Source: Paralithodes platypus (lineage: Eukaryota > Arthropoda > Malacostraca > Decapoda > Lithodidae). From it: a stretch of DNA of 64,000 nucleotides. The stretch is from positions 20,981,651 to 21,045,650 of the forward strand of contig CM064480.1 of the NCBI GenBank assembly GCA_032716605.1, read 5' to 3'. The notes below the pieces were generated by a model. It ran no database searches and had not been told where the DNA came from. It saw only the letters and a list, made by a program, of their open reading frames with translations. Position numbers and translations under genes: made by a program. Below are positions 29,801 through 41,609 of this stretch, one piece after another (within the stretch, counting starts at the first letter, position 1; each line of letters begins with the position of its first letter).

Positions 29801-31579
29801 TGGAGGGAAACTACTCCAGGTTCTGCATAGACCCGCCGGGACCCAGCTCTGGAAAATTAAAATTTCCAGGATTAATGCTCATAAGGTTAACCCACTCATG
29901 TTCGCACACAGGTGTTAAATAACCCGCCGGGTAACGAGACGTAATACTCAACGACCACAGCTCGCCACGCGGTGGGGTTTCCTAAGTAAAAGATTTCAGA
30001 ATATCTTAATTTGTCCAAAAGAGTTATGAATACCCTCTGACATAAAATATAAAGACCATCATGGCGTTTTATAAGTGATTAAGTCCTTCCGGTGGTGTTT
30101 GTTTTCATATTAAATATTGGAAAAAAAAAACCTAAAAAAGAAGCCGGCCCCCGAATTATCTCGTAGATAAAAAACTGGGAAGCCTGACAAATATACGAGA
30201 TCTAACTTCTGCTGAAGTATCTTTTAGATCGCCGTATGTTGAAGGCGGCGATACAAAACTTATCCCTCAAATGTCTGGTTAACTAACTGAATTGTAAATT
30301 CGTTATTCTCATCCGTGCAAGAAACACCCGCCGGGTGTGAATAATAGTTTAAAAAACGTTAACCCCAAATGTGCCCTAAAGCGCCGTATGTTGAAGGAGG
30401 CGATACACAAAGCATCCCTCAATTGACTGGTCAACTAAACTGAATTTTGCAAATTCGGTCATCCCAACCTTCCAGGTTTGCACCCACCGGGTGAATTAAA
30501 GTTTAAAAGTTAACCCCAATTGTTCCTATCCCCACTTCTTTGAAACAGATCGCCGGGGAGGAAATACAACTACAGCATAGTTTTATATTGGCTTTGCAAA
30601 ACCGAAAAAACTACAAACAACACGTGTCCGTATGAACACTGTTAGATGGGTACAGCCAACCCGCCGGGATGAAACAGGCACCCCAGAGACGCAGACCTGG
30701 GGAGCCACAGCCACCCACTCGCCGGGGAAACAAGCCTGTTTTAAACCACGCGTGGCCAAAACTAGGCAACCAGCCGGGGTTATCAAGGTGAAACCGAGAA
30801 AAACCCGCCGGAAAAAAACCCACCCCGTCCAGATACCATCTGAACGCAACACCGGACCGAGGCGTAGCTAAAACACAACTAACGCCGGGCCCAACATAGT
30901 CCGTGGAATTAGCCAAAACACAACTAACCCAGGACACATAAATAGTCCGTGGAAATAGCCAATACACAACTAAACCAGGATACACATGACACAGTAGTAC
31001 ATATTTAGAAAATAAATCAATAACACTTGTATATGTGATAAAGCTACGAGAGGCTGGCTAGGCCTAGGCAGACGGATAACAGTAACATGTCGGAATATAA
31101 ACAAAAAGCACTGAAATATATCACAACAGGAACCACCGCCAACACACCACTGTAGCAAACACTTCCGGCAAAGGGAAGAACTGACTCGGGACCCAGAAAA
31201 AACTTCACTAAGTGAAGAAAAATACGCTGGGAACGACAGCAAAAATACGCAACATCAAAAGAAAGAAAAAAGGAAGCAATACCGCGAAATGAAAGCCGCC
31301 TGCATCACAAAGCTAGCTTAACTGTGAAAAAATTCACCTGTCCACAACAGGACCACGAGGGTACATCCGAAATAGATGCCCCAAACATACGACCCAAAAT
31401 ACACTTGCACTGCGGGCAACCAGCCCAGGACACTCCTGCTACGCATATCCTAACCTTACTCGATACAATCCCGGAGTAAACCAATGAGGAAAAAACTCAC
31501 TAGGGACGCAACAAATGCGGAACCCGCGGAGCGTGGGGAGACAGGTCCGGGCATGGCTGAGCGCAGAGCAGAGGAAAGA
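26841..31579 (-). repeat. DIRS copy 3 leader, expanded by tandem duplication
   Basis: Copy 1's leader is 2.3 kb including a 0.5 kb SINE; this one is about 4.7 kb. A unit of about 1.35 kb occurs twice (about 27808-29164 and 29165-30515), each with an inner 200-bp unit repeated (27935, 28150; 29285, 29510). Gag N-terminal pieces (FAVCITPSCSGIPIFAHTLC) are embedded at 28342-28530 and 29603-29791. ATCGCCG/CGGCGAT hairpins recur throughout. The left ITR follows at 31580. Confidence 0.7.
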
Positions 31580-31914
31580 GGAATGCCGCCTTAATCAGCG
31601 TCTGGTCAGGAATCCACACAAAGTACACAATCCAGATTTATGATGGAAAGCTTATTGGATAGTTTTATTCTTATTTTCTTTTTGTTGTTTATTTTTTACG
31701 AAGTTTTTTCGGTAGTGAGAACCCAATTCATAATGACTGAAGGCCATGAGTGAGGTCGCGTGGCGCTCATGATGAAGGCTCCTCAGTTTTTAAATGCTCT
31801 GCGCGGTTAGATTCAAACTACGGCGGATAGTGTTTGAAGAGGATGCCTTATGTAAATAGGCCCCCCCCCCCCCCCCCATGTTCGTCAATTGATGGAGGGG
31901 CCACTAATAAATAC
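31580..31914 (-). repeat. Left ITR, DIRS copy 3
   Basis: The reverse complement of 8511-8821 with scattered one-base insertions and a 17-C run at 31861-31877. It ends GGGGCCACTAATAAAT. Confidence 0.85.
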
Positions 31915-33570
31915 AGTTTTTGCGAAATCTGTTTTTCGAGTGTCCACCACTCTGTACTCAGAGTGAGAGAAGCTGTGTCCTCGACCAGCCCTATCCCCTG
32001 AAATACTCGTGGGGGAACAAGGGTTTGGACTTTTTACTAAGTTGGACCTTGAATCCTATGAGATATGAGATGGTTTAACGTAACGTAGACATGACTGATG
32101 CGTAACTTTTCTGTTTCTGCCACCACTCAGTTAGTCGCCCATATACCACCAGACCCTGATCCCTTGTTCTAAAAAGGGCATCATGGTTGTGCGTGGGACC
32201 TTGCTTGAATGAATTTTGTGCCAAATGGTCAAAAACAGTCTTTCCAAACTGCTGCTGGTGAAATCAAAGAAGGAATTAGAACTGGAGACAGAACTACTTG
32301 GCTTGCAATACGGTCAAGAAGTTTATCTTTCCTAAGAACATCCTCCAGATCCTGCCTTGCTCGAACTGCCCTCTAATAAGGCCGTCCGAATATCTTTCTC
32401 CTAAAGACTTGGATGGGAAGTCTGGATAAGACCAAGCGCCCGGGGAAAAAGTTCAATGGCTTTCCTGACTTCCGCGGCTTCTATTGCCTGAGAACGAGCG
32501 TAACAGAGACTTTGTTACTTTGCTGGGAAAACCATATATTGCGAAAACAGTTTAAACGCTTTTCCTCTTACCACCTAAACTCCGAGGTCCTAGGTAAGCT
32601 GGGGAAGGCGTTTGCTACAGGGAAGATTATAATTCCGCCCAAATTGAATTATTGGGGGGTGGCAGCCAAGCCGAGGGGACGTCACCCGCCGGGCACCAAA
32701 ACACCGGAAGAGAGAACCAAGAATGGGCGTTCTGGAGGGATTTTGTGGGGAAGGAATAAAGTCATGGTTATAATAACTTGGAATGTCCCTTAATATGGAA
32801 CATTCCAAAACATGTCCGTAACATTGCTACCCCTGACTCATCAGGCCCGTAATAAAAGAGGCATAGCTTCCTGATTTTTTGACTGGCGCCTTGTCTAAAG
32901 GACGGGGGAGATATGTCTGATATGACTCGCACAGTGGAAGTAGTGCGTAGCTGCTGATGCCTGGCACATTGGAAATTGGGGTCTCGGACAACAAGCTGAT
33001 GGTTAGGTCATTTTAGCCTAAAAGCAAAGGATGTCAGCCCGAGGTCGCACATTCGTCGACCATCGCGGGATCTTCCCGTATCAGAAGGAGTTTCCGGCGT
33101 CGGGCCAAAGAAACCTATTAAGAGTGCAATTCAATAGTAGTCCATCAATCTCTTCCCGCCGGTACATACCTAGCCGATTTGTTGGACGAAACTCCGTGGA
33201 GATTCGACAGTACCCTGAGAGATCTGCCTAGAAGGTGACTGGCACTCTTCAACCTCCAATCTCTGAGACCAGAGATCGTTGGTTCTTCATCCGTTAAGTC
33301 TGGGCTTATCATGGGAAGATCCCGCCGAAGCCAGGGACCTCCACATGTTGCCATGTTAAAACTGGGGATAGAAGATGGTACACAATCGGCATCCCGGTGG
33401 ACGTCAGCACTAGTTGATTCACAAAGGGATGTGTTTCCTGTCCTGCCAGGACCTGTGATTAATCGCCATACACCTTGGCTGTGGGCTGTCCCTCGCTTGC
33501 GAGCTCGGTATACTCTCTTGAAAGAGAGCCCTGTAAAGGTTTATGAATAATTAAAAGCTCCCATAGCTCA
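31915..33570 (-). pseudogene. DIRS copy 2 RT and gag remnants (second part)
   Basis: Reading leftward from 33.5 kb there is an acidic gag segment, then the segment preceding the RLDKAP-like box. HSWFSLP and AGDVPSAW follow near 32700, then LDRIASQVVLSPVLIPSLISP near 32310. It then jumps directly into EQGIRVWWYMGD, equivalent to the RT WYLDDW box with the catalytic pair damaged. So gag C-terminus and RT N-terminus are deleted. It continues across copy 3 into 23369. Confidence 0.7.
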
Positions 33571-33779
33571 TTTAAACACATTGAAAGCCAGAGCTGGTGA
33601 GCAAAAATCATAAAGTTTACTAATTTAAATTTAATTTATATTGTAATTGGTATTAAAATAAATTACTATATAAATAAACGACAATATTATCATAATATAA
33701 TCAGAAAATATAATATGGTTATTATTATTCAGTGAGTAAATTATTTAATTCACAAATAAAAATAATATAGGGATACCAT

Positions 33780-36525
33780 GATCTTAACGGCGTTGAACAT
33801 ACAGCAATGAGAGGTCTCAAGTGCCTACATGACAGCAGACTGGGGTGAAAACTACCCCGCCCCCGGGAACTACCTGGGTCCACCTGGCCTGACAACACCG
33901 GTAATACCGCCCTGGACAAGAGAAATTTCCGGGGATTAATGCTCCTAGGGTTACACCCCAAAAAAAATGGTAGCCAAAATATGTGCCCAAAAACCGCCGG
34001 TCAACGAACGCACGAGCACTCCCCACACTACTTTTCGTTTTTCCTTTAGTGTTCATATTAAAGATTTTCAGGATTATTTACCTGTCCAGAAGATTTAAGC
34101 ATATCTTCTGAATCCTCCATAAAGATGAAGCATATCTTTATTAAAAGATGAAGTCTTTCAAGTATCCCCTTTACACTTGAAACCACTAGTAAGATTCTGG
34201 CATCTTTTTATCCCCATAAAAAAGTCTAAGCCTATCCTACATCTCTAATCCGGCTTCTTCCCAGAAGCCCTCATAGATCGCCGTCTTGAAGGCCGTGATT
34301 ACCCTATTGTATCAATCAATTGTTTGGCAAATTTTAATCGCGAATTGCAAATCAGTTAATAACTAACCACCCGAAGGTACAACCGCCGGGGTTTTATATG
34401 CAATGTCGAAACCAATTGTACCTGCCCCAGACCTTTTTGTAAAAAAAGGTCGCCGGGAGGGGAAAGGACAAACAAACAAACAACATTGTTTCAATTGTTT
34501 ATTTCTTACAGTTTCTTACAGTAGATCCTCTGGAAAAAGGCAAACTATGCCTGTGTATCCAGCTCAGTACAGTTACTTGCACTGCTGCGGTCGTTCACGG
34601 TTGTTGCGCGGCGGCGAGTAGCAGACGCAATATTTTACTATTCTAGTATTTTTGTTTTATAATCCAAAATCCAAATCTTGTCTTCCCCATGCTTTATCAA
34701 GAGTACTTTTCAAAACTCCCTTATTGATTCGGAATCGACTACATACTGGGGCTAGTGCGTTCCACTCATTTACCACTCTATCACCAAAATTGAGTTTCTT
34801 CGCCTTCTCAAGCCTATTTCTTTCTTTGTAAAGTTTTCTTAGAGTGTCCTCTGGGTCTTGTTCCCTCCCGCAGTCAGAAAGAAACCTTCACACACATCCT
34901 CATCATACTTTCCTGACAACTCTCTTAAAAGTCTCTATCATATCCCCTCTCTTTCTCCTATATGCCAGTGTCGGAAGTCCCAGTGTCCTCACAACTCTGC
35001 TCATAGCCCGCGTTCTTCAACGTTGGTACCAGCTTGCTAGGTCCTTCTCTGCACTTTCTCCACTGCTTTATACTCCCTTTACCATATATGGCGATCTTTT
35101 TTATTAAAGATTGTCAGCATATCTTTTACCTGTTCAAAAGAATATAAGCCATAACTTTCTGAATCCTCATAAAGATGAAGCATATCTTTATTAAAGCATG
35201 AAGTCTTTCAAGTTATCCCTTTACACTTGAAACACTAGTAAGATTCAGTCATGCATCTTTTTATCACATAAAAAAGTCCTAAGCCTATCTTAATCTCTAA
35301 TCCGGCTTCTCCCAGAAGCCAGAAACCCATCCCCTCCGACCCCCCTCTAGATTCCGCCGTCTTGAAGGCCGTGATACCCTATTGTAATCAATCCATTGTT
35401 TGGTCAAATTAATCGCGAATCGCAAATCGCGTTTTAATACAGTAGAACACCCGAAGGTCACAAACCGCCGGGTTTTATATGAAATGTCAACACCAATTAT
35501 ACCTGCACCACGAACCTCTTTGTAAAAAAGGTCGCCGGGAGGGACAGACCAGACAAAATAACTGTGTGGGATCCCCCCTCGCCGGGGAATAACACAGGAA
35601 GCCTGATTCCCAGGCTCGACCACAGAAAACGCAGTTTCTGATGAGGCACTTAAGCGACCAAAACTCGTCGGGGGGCTAACTTACCTATTTTAGCCATCCT
35701 GAACTAAACACTCGGTAAACAAAAAACGGTTTGTTCTCGGAAGCGCCAGAGCAACGAGAAAAACGCCGAAGGTAACCCACACCAAACGAGACATTACAGG
35801 AGGGCGTAATGCATACAGCAATGAATAACCACAGGAAGCCTGATCCAAGGCTCGACCACAGAAAACGCAGTTTTGATTGAGCCCATCAAGACGACCAAAG
35901 CGTCGGTGGTAACACTTACCTATTTTTAGCCATCCTGACTAAAACAATCGGTAAACAAAAAAAACGGTGTTCTCGGAGCAACGAGAAAAACGCCGGAAAG
36001 GGTAACCCCCACCAAACGAGACATTTTAAACCACATTTTATACAAAGGAGTCGTGCGCAAAACCAAAACTTAGGGATACATGAACAGGAGGGCGTAATGC
36101 ATCAAAAGCAAAAAACCGGGTGCAAAAGGTAGCCATGACACGAGACTGGTGGGAAACTTACTCACCCAGGTTCTGCATAGACCCGCCGGGACCCAGTTCT
36201 GGAAAAAATTAAATTTCCAGGAATTAATGCTCATAACTGGTTAACCCAATCATGTTCGAACACAAGTGTTAATAACCCGCCGGGGGTAACGAGACGTAAT
36301 ACTCACCCGACCACAGCTCGGGCCCTAAAACGCGTTGGGGTTTGGCCTAAGTAAAAGATTTCAGAATATCTGAATTTGTCCCCAAAAGATTTTATGGGAA
36401 TACCCTCTGACATAATATATAAAGACCAGCATGGACGTTGTACCCAAAGTGTTTAAGTCTTTACGGTGGTGTTGTGTTTCAAGATTAAATTTGGGAAAAA
36501 AACAAACCTAAAAAAGACGCCGGCC
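33780..36525 (-). repeat. DIRS copy 2 leader, interrupted by a LINE and the gap
   Basis: Parallels 26841-28800 of copy 3 at roughly nine bases in ten, with many single-base insertions. It contains a CR1-like LINE insertion at 34504-35100 and ends at the Ns at the same place (AAGACGCCGGCC) that lies at 28796 in copy 3. Confidence 0.7.
34504..35100 (-). mobile_element. CR1-like LINE 3' end (copy B), inserted in DIRS leader
   Basis: The reverse complement of the family at 1-446, including the 3' repeat tail (TTTCTTACAG twice at 34499-34520). It extends further 5' than copy A. The uninterrupted site is at 27497 in copy 3 (CAATTGTTTATTAAGG). Here TTTATT is found on both sides, a short target duplication. 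Coding sequence is frameshifted; the RGHSKK, WNALP and FESNLDKAW equivalents are discernible on the minus strand. Confidence 0.78.
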
Positions 36526-36625
36526 NNNNNNNNNNNNNNNNNNNNNNNNNNNNNNNNNNNNNNNNNNNNNNNNNNNNNNNNNNNNNNNNNNNNNNNNNNN
36601 NNNNNNNNNNNNNNNNNNNNNNNNN
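36526..36625. other. Assembly gap, exactly 100 N
   Basis: A run of 100 N, a conventional unknown-length scaffold gap. Sequence on the right does not continue the DIRS leader on the left. Confidence 0.99.
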
Positions 36626-39600
36626 AAAAATTAAAATTCTATAAAAACTCTTTCTTTAAAGTTAAATTTGTTTTAAGTATGTTATAGCTAAAGTTCTGAG
36701 TCGAACCTATGCTTCCTCGCAGAAGGCTGAGCTAGTAAGAAGCTCGCTCTAGGAGCATAGCAGTGGGAATTAATTAAGCTATTGTGTTGGGAGGGGTTGT
36801 ATACTTTTGTGTGATGAGAAACTGAGCTTTGCCTTCTTTTATGCGAAGTGATTAGGAGTGGCGAGTCTTGTCGGCGTTCTGCTTGTCAGATATGGAGCTC
36901 ATGGTTGAGCGTCTAATATCTTGGGGGGGGTGTGACGCCTGCAGCTTGGCAGAACGGCCACGTGGGCTCAGCCGCTCGCTTGGCCACTCGCTAGCACTCG
37001 CCAGGGCAGTGTATTGGGTTACAGGTCTATATACAATGTTGTTAACTTTCTCTTCTTGTGAATCGTCATGGCACAGGCAGTTACAGAAGTGGTCTTTATT
37101 TTCGCCTGTGACAATGCATTGTATTTTATATCATGAGTTGAACATACTGATGCATTATACAATAGTGTAGTTGAGAGAAGAGAGAGCGAGCGGGCAGTGA
37201 GAACGGTCGTGAGTGTTGCTATTCCTCCTCCCTCCTCCCTCCCGGAGGAGGTTCCCGCCCGTCGGTACTTTCTCTCTCGGTTTTGATTGGCTTGGTGGTT
37301 CCTGGCGCCTTCTGCAGCCCTGCTGCCTGGTGATGTAGCGGCCTGTGATTGGCTGACCACCATGCCTTTGTGGTGTGATCCTGGAGGGGTCACGAGGAGC
37401 TACTCTCTTCAGAGCTTGCTTGACCAGCATACCCTTAACATATCCCTTGCCACACTGTCCCCGACTTCTACCTATAGAGCACTTTCTCTCTCTCGCAACT
37501 TCTTACCTCTCATTCTGCCTCTCTATTTAATATCAGGACTCCCTTTTGGTTCTGCACGATTTCATATATCGGCCATCATATTATATGCTGAAGCTCTCAG
37601 ATATTACATGTTTAGTTATGCATTTTGGAGGGGTTACCATTTTGTCTGTAGAGGTTCGACACACTCACGGTGTCTCACTAGCCTATTCCTGGGCTGTCTG
37701 CTGGGCTATGTAATGCTAGACTGGTGTAGGGCTAAACTGGGGTTGTGATTTACGATGTGTAACAGGTTTTGTTTAACCTGTACAATCGCAACGGAGGAGT
37801 GGGAAGCCTAGGTGGTCTTTCTGACTGTGTACCTTGTGAGTTTAGACACTGTGCTGCGATTGAGGGGTTTTGCCTCTGCCACCCAAGACTGTGCTACCTC
37901 GTTTTGTTTTGACTTTGCGAGGGTCGCCAGGAGAGAACCAGATACTAGCGATATGGATCTATCAAGAGAGCACCCCGTCAATGAACGTAATTTGGCCGCA
38001 TAGTCTTAAAAACATCGATGGGCTACGAGCCGCTTGCTCAGCCATTGTTTCCTAGCCTACGACATCACAGCTAGAATTTATTAGCCTAGCAGACACCCGT
38101 TTAGAATTATAAGCTCTTATGTTATGTATGCAGCACGTCTTATTCCCTTGGACTGTAAGCATTGGTTGGTGTTGAGTTGCACAACCTGAGCAGGTTTTTT
38201 GAGTTGCCGGACGAAGGACTTCTTTTGTTGTTGGAGATAATAATAGTGTGTCATTTATCGTTATTCCCGTGTCAGTTGGACACTGGTCTGTCTCTACACT
38301 TGTCCTATATTGTCCCTGCTTTATATAACAGTTCAAAAATCCAATACGCTCAATCTTACCCCAGCATCAGGACTTTCTTCAGACGATTTCCTGCTTGATG
38401 CTTTGGAGACTTTCGTTCACTTTCTTTAGTATAGGCGTGACAGTTCATTATTTGTTGAGAATAACTTTAAAATATACCTTCTATAGTTTGCATTAAATCA
38501 TTGCAGTGATTTAATTAAGAATCTCTATATTTTGTCTTGTATACCTTATTAACGTAAGTTTGGTTATGTGGTGTTGTGATCAGGCTGTATCAGAGATCAT
38601 CAAGCCTGTAGTAGTAGTGCACTTTATACCGAGTTATAGGATACCCCGTTATCGCAGATTTAACTCTGGAGGGTATAGGTGTTTTTTGTGCGCCGGCATT
38701 ATAAGTTCGAGGGTTGGATCTAGTGTTACAGTTGGGGCTGTGTGCCTTTCTAGTCCAATGATTTAAAGAGCCATTGTTTTATACGAGGCCCGGTCGTAAC
38801 GTACGTTACGGAATAAATAAAAGTTTAGGATCGCCTAGGGGGGTTGACCGACACTTTTACCAGAACCACGGCTCCTCGAGCCAAGTAGGCCCGGGGAAAC
38901 GAAAACGGAAAACTGACAAAAGCGTGAACCAGGCGAACGAAATACAAGACCACCAACTATGGACATGTTGAAATAAACAAGTCAGAAGGGCTATAGGTCA
39001 GTTGAGACCAAAGCACGCATGTTTGAGAGGAGACTAAAGGCGGTGTGCCCTATGCTCACACAAAAGCAGAATCCCGAGAAACCTCATGCTCAAGTCTTGT
39101 TAAAACCATCGACACGTAGTCATATGAAAAACACAATAAAACAAAAGGCACATCAAAAAGGGAAAGAAACACAATGCATCCCGCGGGGAAGCACGACCCC
39201 CCCAAGGTACGTTACCGGGTTAGTTAAAGTGAAAACATGAACCCGAAAAGCGAGGGTAGAAGAGACACACAACGACCGCTACGCGGCGTCTGAGGGACCA
39301 ACCAACCCCGAAGAAAAACAAATAAATAAACACGTCGCCCGCACTACAGCGCACACCCATAAACACGCCATAAAGCCGTAGTAAAAGTGCTTCCAACATC
39401 CCTGAAAGATACTTCTAAAACGCAACCAGCCTGAAAAGACTCACACGCACTAAGTCGAAGCGAAGGGGTAGGCAAAGCAGGCACTCGCGAAGCAAAGACA
39501 AAAAAAGGCGTGTGAAATCGACGGTGGAGCGAAGTGACTGATACTTTGGCAGGTCCTGGAGCAGGCTCCATAGAAAAATGGAGCATGGCTTAGAGGAGAG

Positions 39601-39689
39601 CAGCTAGAGTACAAAAAAAAAAAAAAATGGGTAACTAGTAACAATTCTTTCTCTCCTTCGCTTTCTCTTCCTCAATTAGTCGTCTCGGA
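36626..39689. other. No recognised gene; possibly unique sequence
   Basis: 3 kb without similarity to the repeats in the rest of the window. The longest frame (37287-37748, plus, 153 codons) is hydrophobic and Leu/Ser-rich and matches no family I know. A purine/pyrimidine-biased stretch (CCTCCTCCCTCCTCC) lies at 37225-37250. An AATAAATAAA occurs near 38812. Confidence 0.4.
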
Positions 39690-40036
39690 GTGTGTACAAC
39701 GTGCCTAGTAGTGAATTGAGGTGCAACTCGAGGTTGAGGTGCAACTCTAGAGATTATTTGGTATTTCGCGTGGAGTACCGATAAATCTTGTTTAATTTTT
39801 TTTTTTTATTTTTTTTTTTTAAATTTTTGTTTTTATAATACTATTATTTTGTTTAATTAATATAAATTTTTTTTTTTTATTTTTTTAAATTTTATTCTTA
39901 TTTCCCCCTTTTTTTTATTGTGTTTTTGATAAATTTTATCTTTTTTCAAATAAATTGAATTCCTTTTAGGCCCGCTGTGGTTAGCGGCTGAGATCATCAA
40001 GCACTACGTTGGAACCATAGAGGACTACTTACTAAA
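39690..40036 (-). repeat. ITR fragment of DIRS family 2, with T-rich insertion
   Basis: Matches the order of 42040-42225: ACAACGTGCCTAGTAG, then a CTCTAGAGATTAT-like stretch. The end is GCACTACGTTGGAACCATAG and then TTACTAAAAT. It is interrupted at about 39779-39965 by long T-runs. It is diverged. It is a left-type end facing right, with no body recognisable beside it. Confidence 0.5.
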
Positions 40037-40038
40037 AT

Positions 40039-40101
40039 TATATATATATATATATATATATCTATATATAAGACATAGAGATGGAGAGAGAGAGAGAGAG
40101 A
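40039..40101. repeat. Microsatellites (AT)n and (GA)n
   Basis: A TA-repeat at 40039-40070 and a GA-repeat at 40083-40101. A (TC)n tract is at 40810-40832. Confidence 0.9.
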
Positions 40102-41609
40102 AGTAGTGTACCCCGCGTAAAAAACCATATAATAACAAAAAAAACACAGAAATGGAGGGTACATCCGTAGATTTTATTCACGAACGTGAGTAGATTCTGG
40201 AAACCCTGCAATAGATGGCGCTGAAAAAATAAGGTCGAAAAAGGGTAAACTGGCAACGTTTAGGAGGCACCTTTTTATTAATAGAATACATCGGAAGACT
40301 CCTATCTCCTATACAACAATCTCTGGTTGCCAGGTCCGCATCGAGCTCTTCTCGCCAAATTCCATCCAAAAAGTCGCCCAAACGTCGCCCAATCCGTCGA
40401 AAGTACCCCCTACCCCCGACCCCTTCGTTTTTTTTACCATTTTCACACCACTTTTTCTTGACAACTATTTATTGTATTTTTTATTTTTATTTTTTTTTAT
40501 GACAGGGCTATAATTGACCACTTGAGAGTTTCGGCTATAAGGGAGGTGGAGCCCATATAACATTGATAATCAACAGAAATTATCACCTAACTTGCGGTTG
40601 TAGTGCTTCTATGAATAAAAAAAACGAATTCAACGTGATTTTCATCCATTAGAAATCTTAATTCTTATTGTATTTCGTTTTGATATCGATGCTTAGGACT
40701 ATGGCTCCAACTTCCTTGTAGCCTGAAACTCGCAAGTGGTCCAATTATACTTAACCTATCAGGCCTACATATATTTATATATTTTCTAAGACGAAAGGTA
40801 GCCTATTCCATCTCTCTCTCTCTCTCTCTCTCGAGAAGGAGTTGGGAGTGAACGGGACGTGTCATGATGGTACAATAGGATCTCTGCAGACTCCCATTAG
40901 TATGTTCTTAGTTTTTCTCTCTGCTGCACTAAGCAATCTCGAGCTCTCCTTCCACTTCGAGAATCTCCCGGAGAGTAGGGGACAAGCGAGGTCATTGAGA
41001 TATTAACTATACTTTGTAACGCTCTCTCTCCCTCGTTGAAGTAGGATTTAGGACTGTTTAAAGGTAGGCATGAATTCTGGACCTTCCCTAAGTCCCCCCA
41101 ACCGTTAACGGGGGCATGCTAATTGCTGTAGGCTATCTATAGTCCCGCCCACGGTCTTAAGAAGCCAGATCAGAGAACAAGCCCAATATCGACCAATTCC
41201 ACATACTGTAGCCACAAGTTAAAAAACTTAGTTTCCCCTGTTCGACTATAGTCGAAACAGCCTAGCGTCACGACTAGGGACTAGCCTCACGGCTAGCAGC
41301 TAGTTTATGTAGGCTCCCTATTTTCATCCTCATCATGGTAGGCTATATTTCAATATTCATTAGATAGATATGATTTTGATACCATTGGCGCATTTATATA
41401 CTGTATAATTAATTAATGAAAATGTAAACGAAAAATACTGATTTTTATGCCAAAAATACGAAATGAGCCTATACAAAAATCGCCCACAAAGTCGCACATT
41501 CTAGTACAAAGTCGCCCAAAAAGTTGCAAGGCGCAACCCCTCGAAATTTGTCGCACACTTCTCTCCAAAAGTCGGGCCCAAATGGTGCGACAAAGTCGCG
41601 GACTTGGCC
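40102..41609. other. No recognised feature apart from simple repeats
   Basis: There are no convincing frames. A motif AAAGTCGC recurs (41487, 41508, 41595), and AAAAGTCGCCC is at about 40370; it may be remains of a small element. The (TC)n tract is listed with the microsatellites. Confidence 0.35.

Larger units (their letters stand above)
23370..31914 (-). mobile_element. DIRS family 1, copy 3, nested in copy 2
   Basis: Minus orientation. The right ITR (23370-23715), ICR (23788-23900), recombinase remnant, RT/RNase H C-terminal remnant and gag fragment are followed by a tandemly expanded leader. The left ITR ends at 31914. Most of the RT N-terminus and gag C-terminus is deleted: RNase H sequence joins gag-like sequence near 26035. 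Flanks on copy 2 carry only a shared AT(T), with no longer duplication. Confidence 0.85.
20263..36525 (-). mobile_element. DIRS family 1, copy 2, split by copy 3
   Basis: A decayed DIRS element in minus orientation in two parts, 20263-23369 (right ITR, ICR, recombinase, RNase H/RT) and 31915-36525 (RT remainder, gag, leader). The reverse strand of 31915-32000 continues exactly where 23369 breaks off. Both correspond to the region around 14595 of copy 1, so copy 3 (23370-31914) inserted into it. The left ITR is missing because the assembly gap at 36526 cuts the leader. Confidence 0.85.

Noticed and set aside
27000..36500. Regularly spaced repeats that could suggest a CRISPR array
   Set aside because: Units are 200 bp to 1.35 kb DIRS leader duplications in a eukaryotic context, with no spacers of uniform length.
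37287..37748. 153-codon hydrophobic frame that might be a membrane protein
   Set aside because: There is no family match, no supporting splice or repeat context, and no clear signal. It is no longer than expected by chance in 27 kb of stop-poor sequence.
36640..39250. Possible solo LTR or endogenous retrovirus (promoter-like start, AATAAATAAA near 38812)
   Set aside because: No paired repeat, no TG...CA ends and no primer-binding site could be shown.
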